From: Odontocerum albicorne
Lineage: Eukaryota; Arthropoda; Insecta; Trichoptera; Odontoceridae
Reading direction: 5' to 3'
Assembly: GCA_949825065.1 (NCBI GenBank)
Contig: OX463849.1
Location: forward strand, 43,869,307 to 43,933,306
Length of the DNA stretch: 64,000 bases
Position 1 is the stretch's first letter, and every line of letters starts with the position of its first letter. Position numbers and translations under genes: made by a program. Shown piece after piece: positions 19,611 to 31,377 of this stretch. The notes beneath the pieces are model-generated. The model had not been told where the DNA came from and did not search any database. It saw only the letters and a program-made list of their open reading frames with translations.

Positions 19611-21054
19611 ACGTGAGTAAATTCGCATTCTAAACCATAAAACAAAAGTAAAATTCATAAAACAATAAAAATTTTCGTCTCGAAGTGTCAATTTTTAAAA
19701 TTTTCTCGGAAATAAATACAAATAAGATTATAAAAAAATATCGGGCTAGAAATTAAAAAGCTCTTTAAGTTTGTTTATTTTTTTCATTATTGATTCTAAT
19801 ATTGACCTTTTATTGATACAATAATAAAAAAACAGTTGAAACTGATCTATGAAATTCAGAAAATATTTTTTTACAGGCGATTATTTCCATTTTTTTATTC
19901 TATAAATATTTAGTTTTATTTGTTTACAATAAACGATACAATAACTTCGCTATCTTTTATGTAAAAAAGTACAATATCTTATTTCAAAAACAGCAATTTT
20001 GCCATTATACTTTTTCTATTAAAGTCTTCCTCTTTACAAACCAGGCCTTTGTTATGTTCGCGGCAGCTCTGGTTAAGAAACTTGACCGTAGTAAAAAACC
20101 CACTGCCTAAAATTCTCATTCTAGAAGTTTACTCTTTTTCCAGCTCTGCGTTCATATACTCGTATTTAATCTTACACTGAAATACGCTTAGGAGTATTTC
20201 ATATTTATCCTTCTCATTACAAGTCCGAAAATTCTGCATTTGTATCTTCTTGATACTTATATGATACGCAAAACATATGGTATCATGCATATTCATAAAA
20301 TCCTCAATCTTCTAAAGGCTCATTGAAATTGATAAAGTAAAATTCATTCTTAGAAAAAAAATAAACATCAGTTCTATGAAAATTATAAAAAAAATAATAA
20401 AAATCTGAAAAGTGTATTTAGATAACAATCAAAATATTTACAAACCGAGCTATTAGACGAGTATTCAAAGAAAACTAATTAGACGAGTATTTAAAGAATT
20501 AATATTTGTTATCTTATAGATGTTTATAAGAACTAAGGGAAATCTAAAAATAATCTGAAATATTCAAGAATAATATTTTCACATAAAAAAAGCAATTTAC
20601 TATCGGTAAATAGTGTTAACTTAAATACATATTTATTTACCTTATTATCAGACACTTATCATTCAATCGATCAAATTTAATGAACAATTAATTTGTCCGA
20701 ATCAATGGATCTCATTAGTGGAAGAGGTTTAGATTTAATACAATTCCTCATTATAAAATTACTAGAATTCGAAATGAAGCCTACATTTCTCAATTTAAAC
20801 GGTATTTAGGATTGTGGTTTTGAAATCTTGGGGGCAAAGTCATTAAATTCATATTTGGGAAAATAATTAATAGGACAGGTTTAAAATTAAAATTTATAGA
20901 AAATCATTACAGTGATATTGAATAAAATAATTGATGGGTCACGATTTTTTTTATCTTTAAAGTGAAAATAAGTTAATTGCAATACTGTTAACTTTGGTAC
21001 ATGATATTTAAAAAAAATTAATTGGTGAGTCTCAGTAAATCTCAGTTTTTCTAA
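19611..21054. other. very AT-rich spacer
   Basis: Long A and T stretches, no repeat family or coding signal recognised. A doublet TTAGACGAGTATT occurs at about 20453 and 20482. Confidence 0.5.
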
Positions 21055-21535
21055 AAAAAATACTGGAAAAAAGTGAACAGGAAAAATGCTGAAACGAGTT
21101 AATATGTTGAAATGCGTACACTGAAAATACTACAAGGGGTGACAATTTATGACAGAACACGGAATGAAATGATTAGGGATGAATGTGAACTTATCGTTCT
21201 TCTTAAATCCTCTGACTTAAGGCTGATATATTGAGTAAGATGAAGAAAAGATAAAGAGAGATGGTTTAGGTGTGTAGATTGAATGAATGAAGAAAAACTA
21301 AGAAAACGAATACGAGTATACAGTGCTTGTATGAGTGGAAGACGTGGTTGAATAAGACCAAGAAAAGGATGAATCAAGTGAATAATATTAAAAAAAAAAA
21401 AAAAGGAAATGTAAGAAGTAAGCGAAATCGTGAGAGTTTTATGCGTTTGGAAGAGGCGAAATCTGGGCGAAATATGATGCGTTTTGTCCTTTCTGCCTAA
21501 TCCAGTAAGGAAAAAGCGTGATGGTATGTATGCAT
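21055..21535 (+). mobile_element. LINE-A 3' copy
   Basis: Translates in pieces as RTLKILQGV, YDRTRNEMIRDEC, SGRRG..RPRKGW and MRFVLSA. These correspond to EMR.LR...GV...DRIRN..IR..C, then GRRGRGRPR..W and the C terminus of this non-LTR type. It ends GGAAAAAGCGTGATGGTATG, then TATG. An A run at 21389-21402 and several frameshifts show it is dead. Confidence 0.75.
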
Positions 21536-21559
21536 TTATTCCTTCTTTAACCGGTGTCG

Positions 21560-22515
21560 AAGCAATGTACGGATAAAAAGGAGGATAATATATAAAAGGA
21601 GGGTAAGGAACCTGTTCAAACTAGGGTAAGGGGGATAATATATAATAGTAAAAGGAGGATAATATATAATAGTAGGGTAAGGAACCTGTTCAAACTAGGG
21701 TAAGGAGGATAATATATAATAGTAAAAGGAGGATAATATATAATAGTAGGGTAAGGAACCTGTTCAAACTATGATAAGGAGGATAATATATAATAGTAAA
21801 AGGAGGATAATATATAATAGTAAAAGGAGGATAATATATAATAGTAGGGTAAGGAACCTGTTCAAACTATGATAAGGAGGATAATATATAATAGTAAAAG
21901 GAGGATAATATATAATAGTAGGGTAAGGAACCTGTTCAAACTATGATAAGGAGGATAATATATAATAGTAGGGTAAGAAATCTGTTCAAACTAGGGTAAG
22001 GAGGATAATATATAATAGTAGGGTAAGGAAACTGTTCAAACTAGGGTAAGGAGGATAATATATAATAGTAAAAGGAGGATAATATATAATAGTAGGGTAA
22101 GGAACCTGTTCAAACTAGGATAAGGAGGATAATATATAATAGTAAAAGAAGGATAATATATAATAGTAGGATAAGGAACCTGTTCAAACTAGGATAAGGA
22201 GGATAATATATAATAGTAAAAGGAGGATAATATATAAAAGTAGGGTAAGGAACCTGTTCAAACTAGGATAAGGAGGATAATATATAATAGTAAAAGGAGG
22301 ATAATATATAATAGTAGTTTAAGGAACCTGTTCAAACTAGGATAAGGAGGATAATATATAATAGTAAAAGGAGGATAATATATAATAGTAGGGTAAGGAA
22401 CCTGTTCAAACTAGGATAAGGAAGATAATATATAATACATAGTAAAAAGAGGATAATATATAATAGTAGGGTAAGGAACCTGTTCAAATAGTAGGGTAAG
22501 GTACCTGTTAAAACT
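21560..22515. repeat. ~74-bp minisatellite, about 13 units
   Basis: The unit is GGGTAAGGAACCTGTTCAAA, CTAGGATAAGGAGGATAATA, then TATAATAGTAAAAGGAGGAT. It contains an inner ~24-bp repeat (AAAAGGAGGATAATATATAA) present once, twice or three times per unit. Units differ by a few substitutions and by gain or loss of the inner repeat, so the array has been reshaped by slippage at two scales. Confidence 0.95.
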
Positions 22516-23444
22516 CGGAAGATTTTAATATTTAGTTAATGATAACTCGGCAGCATAATTTTTCCTTTGCTTTAGAATGTGTACGTGATTACGGTATATA
22601 TTGTATTTTGCATCCTTTTTTTTGTCGCAGACCTATTATTTTATTAACTAAATTGATTGTATTTATTATAATTTACAAATTTTCTGCTTTTTTAATCTAC
22701 ATGTACAAGAATGTGAGTTGAAAAATATCTGACGTCCTCGCGGTCGGGTTCACCCTACACACACAACATACTATGTTGCCATAAATAAACCTATATTTAT
22801 TTATTTGAATACGGATGAATTCAGAAGAATAAAAAAGCAAATTACCATTGTGTCAACAAGATAAGAGAAAATTTTTCAAATTAAGATTGTTTGCAAAGCT
22901 TAATCTTGACAGTACCCAGAACATTAGTAAATAATATTATCCCGGCTAACTACTAAAAGCACATTGTATCCGAACAGTTAGACTAATATCTCCAGTGCAA
23001 GCTCCGAGGAAAGGGAGTTTATATTCATGGGAAACTCGTACTGTGCGCATCCCATGACACCTGTAACTCCATTATCCCTCTTATCAACACAAGCATACGA
23101 GTTCCAACAAGTTTAGACAACTTTCCAACAGTCCTCGTTTGCGTAAAGCACCCAATAACAAGCTCAAATAGTATTACAGGTGGAGAATCCGAAGTCAACT
23201 GGGGTGACTGCCAGAACTCCAGGCTGGCACGTTAGGATAAACTGGATGTCGCGTCAAAACTAGTTCCCGTCCAACTTATAACTAGGTTGTTGGAAGTTCA
23301 CTCGATATTAACGTGATTTAACGCTTAAATTGGTTCAAATTTGAAGATCAATGCGATATGCGCCATTTTAAGGGGTAGTTTAGAAGAAGTTGAAAATTTT
23401 ACGTTATATGCAAGCTATAATCAAACACGATTTTTATATCGGTG
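22516..23444. other. spacer, nothing recognised
   Basis: About 22960-23290 is less AT-rich than the surroundings (CCAGTGCAAGCTCCGAGG, GGTGGAGAATCCG) but has no motif or open frame of note. Confidence 0.4.
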
Positions 23445-23960
23445 TAGGCAGAGAGGACCGAGCGCTAGACTTTTATAACTACAATTTATCTAACTTTCTA
23501 CGTTTCCTTTTTTCAAAATATTATTCATAAAATCCAACCGTACATTCCTTGGACTTTTTCAACCACACCTTTCACTCTTATCTACACTATATTTATTTTG
23601 TAGATAAGTGTGAAAGGTGTGGTTGTCTTTTTTAATTAATTCATTCCACATGCCCAAATCATCTTACAGTCTCCTATCCATCTTACACAATACATCAGCC
23701 TCAAGTTCATTCATTCCAAACCACTTTAATACGTACTTTGTCATGCATTGTCCCTCCATGTATTATTTTTAGTACACATTTCTACAACGTTTATTCGGCT
23801 TTTTTCGGTATTTTTCCACGTCCACGTTTCAGCCACATACATCAAAGTTGGTACTAAAATACTTTTGTGGACTATCATTTTGGCTGATTTTGATAATGTC
23901 CGGTTTAAATATACACATTTTACTGTCTCATTGGTTTTGTTTCCTACCACTACACCCTGT
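23445..23960 (-). mobile_element. LINE-A copy with readable RT C-terminal segment
   Basis: The minus-strand frame 23741-23950 reads LNRTLSKSAKMIVHKSILVP and TLMYVAETWTWKNTEKSRI, then NVVEMCTKN. It fits the post-RT region of a non-LTR retrotransposon (L...LS...K..VY.S.L.PTLMYG.E.W.W......RI...EMR). The rest of the copy toward 23445 is the degraded 3' part shared with the other LINE-A copies. 5'-truncated and frameshifted. Confidence 0.8.
23560..23625. repeat. inverted repeat with 27-bp arms inside LINE-A
   Basis: CAACCACACCTTTCACTC and the rest of the 23560-23586 arm pair with 23599-23625 with a single mismatch around a 12-nt spacer. The related LINE-A copies at 13915, 41283 and 43866 do not have the second arm, so it arose after this insertion. 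Confidence 0.9.
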
Positions 23961-24974
23961 TTTATATCCTTCTGAATTCTTCAATAATCTGAGAAAGTAC
24001 TAACCAAATGGGAGATATTGACATTATTGTCTTCGAGGAAAGTTAACTCAACTTGCGAATTTCTGAATATATATTATTTATTTATGTATTATATTTAATA
24101 TCAAAGCGATGCAAACAAAGGTTTCGCTAACCTTAAGACTTTCAGGTGTTACTTAATTTATGTTTTTGACAATTTATATAAATGGCCATCACCATATTAA
24201 AGAAAAATATTAACAATAAATCAATTTAAAAAAAAATTGAATCAGTTTAATTGTGTCAGGGTATCCCTTTGAAGTTTTTTTAGATTGACATCTACAGTGT
24301 CCTCTCAATACATCATAGTATAAATAGGCCAAAACCCATACGATGGTTGTCGCCAAAGAAAGAATACGAGAATTGAATTTTGAATACAAGAGAGCGAGAG
24401 AGGAATAATTGGGTTCTTTTCGAAAGTAATTCAAAATTTGAATCATAAATTATAATCATTAGTAAATCGTTCAATTACAAACTTTATTATAAACACTCAT
24501 AAGTTTTAAGTAAAATAACAAAACAACTAATAGTTTTTATGTCTCTTTTTCAAATAATCTCATTATTTCATCCGTAGACCACATGTAACGCCCAGTGCAC
24601 ACGTGAACAGACGTGAAATATATTTAAGAGACGTATTCACTGACAGTGCTCATTACGTTACAGAAAGGGAACACGAATCCTCCTCTTCTGAACAACCACT
24701 GTAATTATTCTGACTGGAATACGTTGCACATAGAAAAACCTATATTCTCCTGAGCGGACGCACTCTTCGTAACAATTCTTTGTATTTCCGCACACGTATT
24801 TCCACCCGCTTGCTAAAATCTGCATGATTTTTTTTTAAATACAACACAGCAATGTTAAAAAAAAAAACGATAATGACATGAAACACATTTTTCTAAACCA
24901 ACTAGACGCTTGCAATTTATACAATAAATATTCATATTTATTAACGATTGATTCCACTCAATCTTCTATCGTTT
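23961..24974. other. AT-rich spacer
   Basis: No recognised repeat. A stretch near 24590-24790 is richer in GC (ACGCCCAGTGCACACGTGAA; CCTGAGCGGACGCACTC) and could be an unrecognised element. Confidence 0.4.
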
Positions 24975-25260
24975 GATCTCTTTCTCTCTCATACAGTCGG
25001 ATTTTCAGGTTTCTCGTCCACGAAATATGTTAGTCTAAGAATTATCTCGAGGAATATTTCCTTTAATTCTCCCGAGAATGAATATATTGGACACTCGTTG
25101 ACGATGTGGCCGATAGTACGAGTATATACCATTCCACATGAGCACAACGGCGAATTAATGAAATCCCACCAATGCATGGCTTGCGCTCTGCAATCATCTA
25201 CGAGTATCTCAGACGATTCAAGGTACACCACAGTCTTTGTGGCTTGTCAAACTCTTAGAA
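24975..25260 (-). pseudogene. non-LTR retrotransposon C-terminal zinc-knuckle relic
   Basis: The minus strand reads CRAQAMHWWDFINSPLCSCG, then RTIGHIVNECPIYSFSGEL and KEIF. The C.CG...QT..HI..ECP..F.G.L.E pattern is the C-terminal knuckle of a LINE polyprotein (jockey- or CR1-like type). It differs clearly from the knuckle at 2392-2667, so two LINE lineages left this domain here. Nothing upstream of it is readable. Confidence 0.7.
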
Positions 25261-25751
25261 TATCACATTAGGATCGTTCACAAGGTAAAGATTTCCGATT
25301 GAAGACCGATCACATTGATATATCTAAGCATCTGGTAAACTGGCATGTTATTGATATTTTTTACAAAATACAATTAAAACTAAGATTGATAGTGAATACA
25401 GAAATTCAAGATGTTGCGATAAATACGAGAAATCAAAACGTATAACTCCACTCAAGAACCAGAACGAACTGCCAGAACGGAAAAGAACGAAAACGAACAG
25501 AATTTTTAATAACGATCTCTCTGGGTTACAAAAATACAATTATCATATTACAAAACGTGAATATACAATAAAAAGCGTTAAACAATAAAAACACAAAAAT
25601 CTGGACAATTACATCAACTGGCATTATCAAATAGATGCCCGGATTACTGCACTAACGTATTCCCGCTACATAGCAGTGGGACAATATATAATTTCTCGCA
25701 TTAGACGTTTCAATTATTATCCCTTCATTGTAATTATTTATATGTACTTAA

Positions 25752-25830
25752 CTATGAAATAGTTATGGGAAAAACTATGAAATAGCCTATGGGAAAAACG
25801 TAACTATGAAATAGCCTATAGGAAAAACAA
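25752..25830. repeat. short tandem repeat, 3 units
   Basis: AACTATGAAATAGCCTATGG followed by GAAAAAC occurs three times with small changes (GTTATGGG, CCTATGGG, CCTATAGG). Confidence 0.75.
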
Positions 25831-27829
25831 CAATGCACACTCGAAAATACCACCAAAATAATCCCTTCTGGAACGCACCGCTAGAATCAGGTAGATATTA
25901 TCTGCGTGTGAAATGAAAAGGAATTTCCCATTTTATATACCAAATACTCGTAAGTATTATATTATTTCTCTCTAACAAATTGCATAAAACTATTGGGATT
26001 ATTTCATTATACGCCGATAATAAATAAATAGTTTATAAAATAACTGTAATTACTGTATTGATTTTGAAGTTATTTATTAATATATAATTATACATATAGA
26101 CACAATAAATAGGTCAATCATTATAACAACAAGAATTAACTACAATGAATACAAATATTAAGAACTCCGTTTAATTATTGTCTGCTCTAGAACAGGTTTT
26201 GCTAAGTTGCCTGACTAGTCCACCTACAGTATTAGCTGGGACGACCAAGGTCTGAGTGAATGTGATGGAATACAAGTAGCCTGAACGAGTGGACTTGTTT
26301 TTGCTAAATAATTAGTATGTAGGTGTTAACTATTTCTAAGAAATCATATATTAAGATTGAAAAAAATAAAATAAAATTATATGTAGAAAAATAAGATTAA
26401 GTAAGTTCATAAATTATGAAATTTAATTAAGATTAGTTAAGCAATAAATTTGTATATAGGTGTAGCCTTGACAAATGTTTGTACAATAATTTACTTTGTT
26501 TAATAAAAAAAAAAAGTTTTTGCCAAGTAAGGTGAATAGTGCAACAAAATCAAATTTGATAAATGGGTTTCACTCCTATTTTAATATATGGCTTTGAATT
26601 TAAAATATACCATATTATCAATTACATTCCTTTCAAAATCTTTCATTTGAAAACTTTCCCTTTTAAATGATCAAGTCTATTGTATATTCTGGGAGTTTAG
26701 TAACCATGGAATGTCAGAGATTTTTTAAAATTCTTGATTCCATTTAACAAGTCAAAAGAAGTACAAAATTACAACATAACAGGCCTGGATTCAGAAGACC
26801 CAGGATTGTGTACCGTGTAAGAAAAAATGAACGAAATATACTTCTGAACGGGTTTATACTCGTATATGTCAACATACGAGTATGTATTCAGCCTTCTTCT
26901 ATATAAATTAGTATAATTCACCATGTATATTGTTTGCTTCTCCTTCAATTCGTTAATTTATTTTAATACAGATGACTTTAATGAGTTTTAATGGAAGAAT
27001 TTCAATGTCAAACGATAATTTATAGATCGAAAATTCCTAGAACGGAATGTTATAATGTTCTAAATAGTTATTTGCTACTTAAACCATACAACATTTAAAC
27101 CATAAACGAAGTTTTTAAAAAAAAAATAAAGCATTGCTTGTAAGTCCTGTTTAATATCTGTCTTGAAAATACGTATTTTTGGAAGTAATTTAAAAACAAG
27201 ACAACGTAGTAATACCATATATTTTCAAAATACGAGTATATCGTATGACTAGGTAGTTTTCCTATTTATTTACTACTCGTTTCGCTTACCCTCTCAGCTT
27301 GAAGAATGCGGAGGCCACAAATTATCTCCACACCTACTAATTGGGCCCTTACCGCATCCACTTGGTACGGATTGAGTGTCCGAAGCCTTTTGGTGACCTT
27401 TTTAGAAATCGAGAAAGTTATTTCCCTTAACATAGCCCACGAGGTTGTATTATTTGTGTAAGCTGGCCTAGTCTTTAATGACTGAATTCGCTCTTTTTAC
27501 CTACATGTTTGTTGGAATTCTTATATTTGCTTTGTTCATTAATATATATTTTTATCTTCATAAAAGGTCAATACACATAGCATATGTTATAAAATCACTC
27601 AATAAATTAAATGAATGAATCACTCAATAATAATTGTATGAAAATATACAGCGTGGAGTCGGAAACTCTAGGTTGAGGCTGGAGGACAGACGTCACGGAG
27701 GTCGTGCATGTGCATATATTCTGAATTTATAACTCGCAATTCGTCAACGAACGTGCTGACAATACCATTGAACTTAATAATACAATACTAGCATTTTTCT
27801 AACGCGTGGGAGTATTGTTTATTGATGAA
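25831..27829. other. AT-rich spacer with minor repeats
   Basis: Mostly featureless. A SINE1 head-like scrap lies at about 27680-27712 (minus; CCTCCAGCCTCAACC and GACGTCTGTCCTCC) with the A box deleted. At 27290-27340 the words CGGAGGCCACAAATTATC and ATTGGGCCC resemble 57115-57165 (CGGAGGCTACGGATCTTAAG, ATGGCCC), a possible further repeat family. Confidence 0.4.
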
Positions 27830-27915
27830 TTAATTTCCCAGATTTGGATCTTGCGTATTTTTTAATACCACCGAGAATTAAACCCGAAACCCTCAGATTG
27901 AGGACAAACTTATTA
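27830..27915 (-). mobile_element. SINE1 head fragment
   Basis: The minus strand reads CTGAGGGTTTCGGGTTTAAT and TCTCGGTGGTATT, the SINE1 B-box region, preceded by a weak A-box half. The 3' half was not found next to it. Confidence 0.6.
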
Positions 27916-28935
27916 CTAATAAGAAAACGCTCATTACAAACTTGTATTCCGGCTGGAAACACTCATATTTGGGTGAATAACCATTAAAAAAGCTAGGTTA
28001 CCATGTTAATTTACTGACAGTACTAAATGTTTATCTACGAGTATTTATCAAGGGTAGAATGTACATTTTTATCAATGTTTTAAATACATCATTTGTGATG
28101 ATTTCATTCATAAAAAATATAAATATAACAAAAATGTAAAAATAAATTAAAACGATTACATTAACACCAAATAAAATAAATAAACTCACTAATAAAAAGT
28201 ATTCAAAAGATATTGGTTTTATTCACTCTTACCGATGTAAAATAAATGTGTAAAATGCATTACAATCAATCCAGGTGTACCAAAATATTTAATGGAAATT
28301 GGAAATCGAAAAGGCTGGAAATAGGAAAAAGGGCCGAATGCAATAACTTGCTTTCCAATATAAACATTTCATAGCGAATTTAAAACGAAAATTAAAAATA
28401 AATTGACACAAAATAGCCATTACACAAAGGCAAAATAGCCATTACATTACACCCGTTGATGGTCCAATAAACAAAATGAACAACATAATTAATTTATTTT
28501 ATCAAACGGACGCTTCAAACAACAATTAACCGTTGTCTTTTTGGATTCCCCCAAACTACATTTTTCCTCTCTTGAATGTGCAAATACACCTGTGAAAGAA
28601 GAATTGTGCAAATCGTCATATCTTCCTTTATAAAAATAATAATTTGTTACAACGTCTAAATTGATGCATAATGCTAAAGGTTGATTTACTTGGTAAATAC
28701 TAGTATTTAGATCTCGCAACTTAACAAGTAAATTAGATTTTTACAGAGAAATAAAATTAAAATCAACATCAACCTATTTTAATAATATTCATATGTCTTC
28801 AGTAAGATACAGACCTAGTTTACTGAGGTCACGACAAATAATAGGTAACAAACCCAGATCCATATAACATGAGAGTTTCCACTTGAAATGATTTGTTTTT
28901 GTCTATCTTGTGTTTTTGTGTGCTCTGTTTCCATA
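27916..28935. other. AT-rich spacer
   Basis: No family recognised. A tandem doublet AAAATAGCCATTAC occurs at 28411 and 28433. The minus-strand frame 28489-28719 (76 codons) has no recognisable domain. Confidence 0.4.
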
Positions 28936-29620
28936 TTAGATATACTTGTCGGCTCGGTTCGATCCCACCTCCACCCACTATGTTTACATATTAGATATAC
29001 TTGTCGGCTCGGTTTGGTTCTACCCCACCTCCACCCACTATGTTTACATATAAGATATACTTGTCGGTTTGGTTCGATCCCACCTCCACCCACTATGTTT
29101 ACATATTAGATATACTTGTCGGTTCGGTTCGATCCCACCTCCACCCACTATGTTTACATATTAGATATACTTGTCGGTTTGGTTCAATCCCACCTCCACC
29201 CACTATGTTTACATATTAGATATACTTGTCGGTTCGGTTCGATCCCACCTCCACCCACTATGTTTACATATTAGATATACTTGTCAGTTCGGTTCGATCC
29301 CACCTCCAACCACTATGTTTACATATTAGATATACTTGTCGGTTTGGTTCGATCCCACCTCCACCCACTATGTTTACATATTAGATATACTTGTCGGTTC
29401 GGTTCGATCCCACCTCCACCCACTATGTTTACATATTAGATATACTTGTCGGTTCGGTTCGATCCCACCTCCACCCACTATGTTTACATATTAGATATAC
29501 TTGTCGATTCGGTTTGGTTCCATCCCACCTCGACCCACTATGTTTACATATTAGATATACTTGTCGGTTCGGTATTATCCCACCTCTACTCTCTATGTTT
29601 GCATATTAGATATACTTGTC
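28936..29620. repeat. 55-bp minisatellite, about 13 units
   Basis: The unit runs TTAGATATACTTGTCGGTTC, GGTTCGATCCCACCTCCACC, CACTATGTTTACATA. Most units are identical or differ at one to three positions; two carry a 5-bp insertion (GGTTT). Because 55 is not a multiple of 3, each frame rotates through all three readings. The open frames here (for example 28888-29109 and 29391-29609) simply reflect that and are not genes. Confidence 0.97.
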
Positions 29621-29769
29621 ATATAAAATTAATACATTTTCATTAATTCTTTAAATTGGGTATTGAGTTCATTTTATTAAGTTGTTCATGTTTATACTTT
29701 TAATGGCCGTACATCTCTTATAGAATTTTAGCATTCCGAACAACATCCCACCAAATCGTTCAACTTTCA

Positions 29770-29905
29770 ATGTATGTAGTACAACCTGGCTAGTTTATAG
29801 CCATGTGGAATATCTTACAAATAATTAGAAATATGTTCAAAAACCCTAAAGATAAAAAAATATTGGACCCACAGCCTCCAGGTCGACATGACATCCTCCA
29901 ATATT
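29770..29905 (-). mobile_element. SINE1 copy
   Basis: From 29905 the minus strand gives CGACCTGGAGGCTGTGGGTC, a AATATTTTTTTATC stretch, AGGGTTTTTGAACATATTTC and the 3' end CAGGTTGTACTACATAC. The A box is missing. It faces the SINE1 at 29964. Confidence 0.75.
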
Positions 29906-29963
29906 GGGATAAATCGAAGACATAAAATAGATAAGAAGGAAGGAGTTGTTATGGTTAAGGAAT

Positions 29964-30165
29964 TTGGCATACGTGCCCTAGTTGATAAGACGTCTGTATT
30001 ACAGCCTGGAGGTTAAGGGATCGATTGCTAGTGGTACCCAGATTTTTTAAAAAGGGTTTCAGTCTGTAAGGGCTTGTTTTGTATCTTTCTGGTTGGTTGA
30101 AATAGAGGGCCACATTTTGAAAACCTGCTAAATTGCAGTATATACAACAAAAGTGTAATACAATA
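29964..30165 (+). mobile_element. SINE1, near full length
   Basis: Head CGTGCCCTAGTTGATAAGAC and GTCTGTATTACAGCCTGGAG, B box GGGATCGATTGCTAG, then TGGTACCCAGATTTTTT, GTTTTGTATCTTTCTGGTTG and GCAGTATATACAACAAAAGT ending GTAATACAATA. This is a good example of the family's full 3' tail. Confidence 0.9.
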
Positions 30166-30666
30166 TTCGATAACGACCCGGACTGCATGCTGAAGAGTTA
30201 CTTCATACAACACAAAACCCTACCAACGTGGTGTTTGTCGACGTTTGTTTCAGGCAGGTCACAAGAATAAGTGAAATAGTACAGGGCCCGAAGATTGGTC
30301 TATGCATTTTATCGCGTATTAAATTTGCATTAAAAAAAAAATTTTTCACTACTATTTGATTTTTTTAAAGTTGAATTTTATAAAAAATATTTTAACTATC
30401 ATAAAATAAATTAAATATAGCTCTACGCAGTTTCAACAATTAAAATATTAAAATGCTTGCAAAACTACAATTTTGTTTTTCGGTATATCATTTGAACAAG
30501 GATTAAAAATTTGAGTTTTGAACACTCATTTATTCCATTTGGATAATTTAAAAAGCAGAAATGAAAAAAAACAAGAGAAAGAAAAAGTGAAATGACCAAT
30601 TCCGATAAAATCTAAAGAACGAGCAAGAAGAAATATGATTGGCTAGGAAATTGGTACTAAATTGTA

Positions 30667-30880
30667 CAACCGGTGCGTAACTATTTCACATTTTAGCTTG
30701 ATTCCAACCGGTGCGTAACTATTTTACATTTTAACTTGATTCCAACCGGTGCGTAACTATTTCACATTTTAGCTTGATTCTAACCGGTGCGTAACTATTT
30801 GACATTTTAGCTTGATTTGAACTGGTGCATAGCTACTTCACATTTAAGCTTGATTCTAACCGGTGCGTAACTCTTTCATA
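30667..30880. repeat. 38-bp tandem repeat, 5-6 units
   Basis: The unit is AACCGGTGCGTAACTATTTC plus ACATTTTAGCTTGATTCC. Units near 30668, 30706, 30744, 30782, 30820 and 30858 differ by a few bases. Confidence 0.95.
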
Positions 30881-30934
30881 TTGATGTCGTCAGTTTCCCA
30901 AAGATCAAAGACATCTTCGTTAATATTTAATTAA

Positions 30935-31095
30935 TATATTGATAAGATACCTGTTTTCCAGCCTTAATTCTGTTTTTCACAAGCATCCCAGACTGGTTTT
31001 CATTTAAGGCCTCTTTAATATATTTTTAGTTGGTTGGAATAGATTCCCACATTACATTAAGACCGCCAGGGTGTATTTTATATAACGATAGTAAT
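30935..31095 (+). mobile_element. SINE1 copy
   Basis: Has TTGATAAGATACCTGTTTTC, CAGCCTTAATTC, AAGCATCCCAGACTGG, TTTTCATTTAAGGCCTCTTT, TTGGTTGGAATAGATTCCC and a decayed ACCGCCAGGGTGTA end. The B box is lost. The body is one of the best preserved. Confidence 0.85.
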
Positions 31096-31243
31096 ACTAA
31101 CATTACTATCCCGGGTGTAAAATGTTGATCACATTGTCTACTTTAAGAGTAAAAAAAATACAATATAAATTTCATTTATAGTAAAGGATTGTGGAGGTTT
31201 AAATATATTGTAATATGTTTTATCAAATAATGTTTATTGCACT

Positions 31244-31377
31244 TTATGTAAAGGTATAACCCTACCGGTTTCAAGGTTTTTATCTCATAATCAAGGGAGC
31301 ACAAACAAGTCTTGTTTGTGCTCACCTGATGATGAGGTGAAAATCTTGAAACCGGTAGGGTTATACCGTTACATAAA
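31244..31377. mobile_element. fold-back (long palindrome) element, ~134 bp
   Basis: The left arm TTTATGTAAAGGTATAACCC, TACCGGTTTCAAGG through CACAAACAAG is mirrored by CTTGTTTGTG through CCTTGAAACCGGTA-like sequence to TTACATAAA, with about 66-bp arms and almost no loop. There are about six mismatches. No open frame. It could be a MITE or two head-to-head copies of an element end. Confidence 0.8.

Noticed and set aside
28888..29646. Several 66-92-codon overlapping open frames on both strands
   Set aside because: They are readings of the 55-bp minisatellite in different frames.
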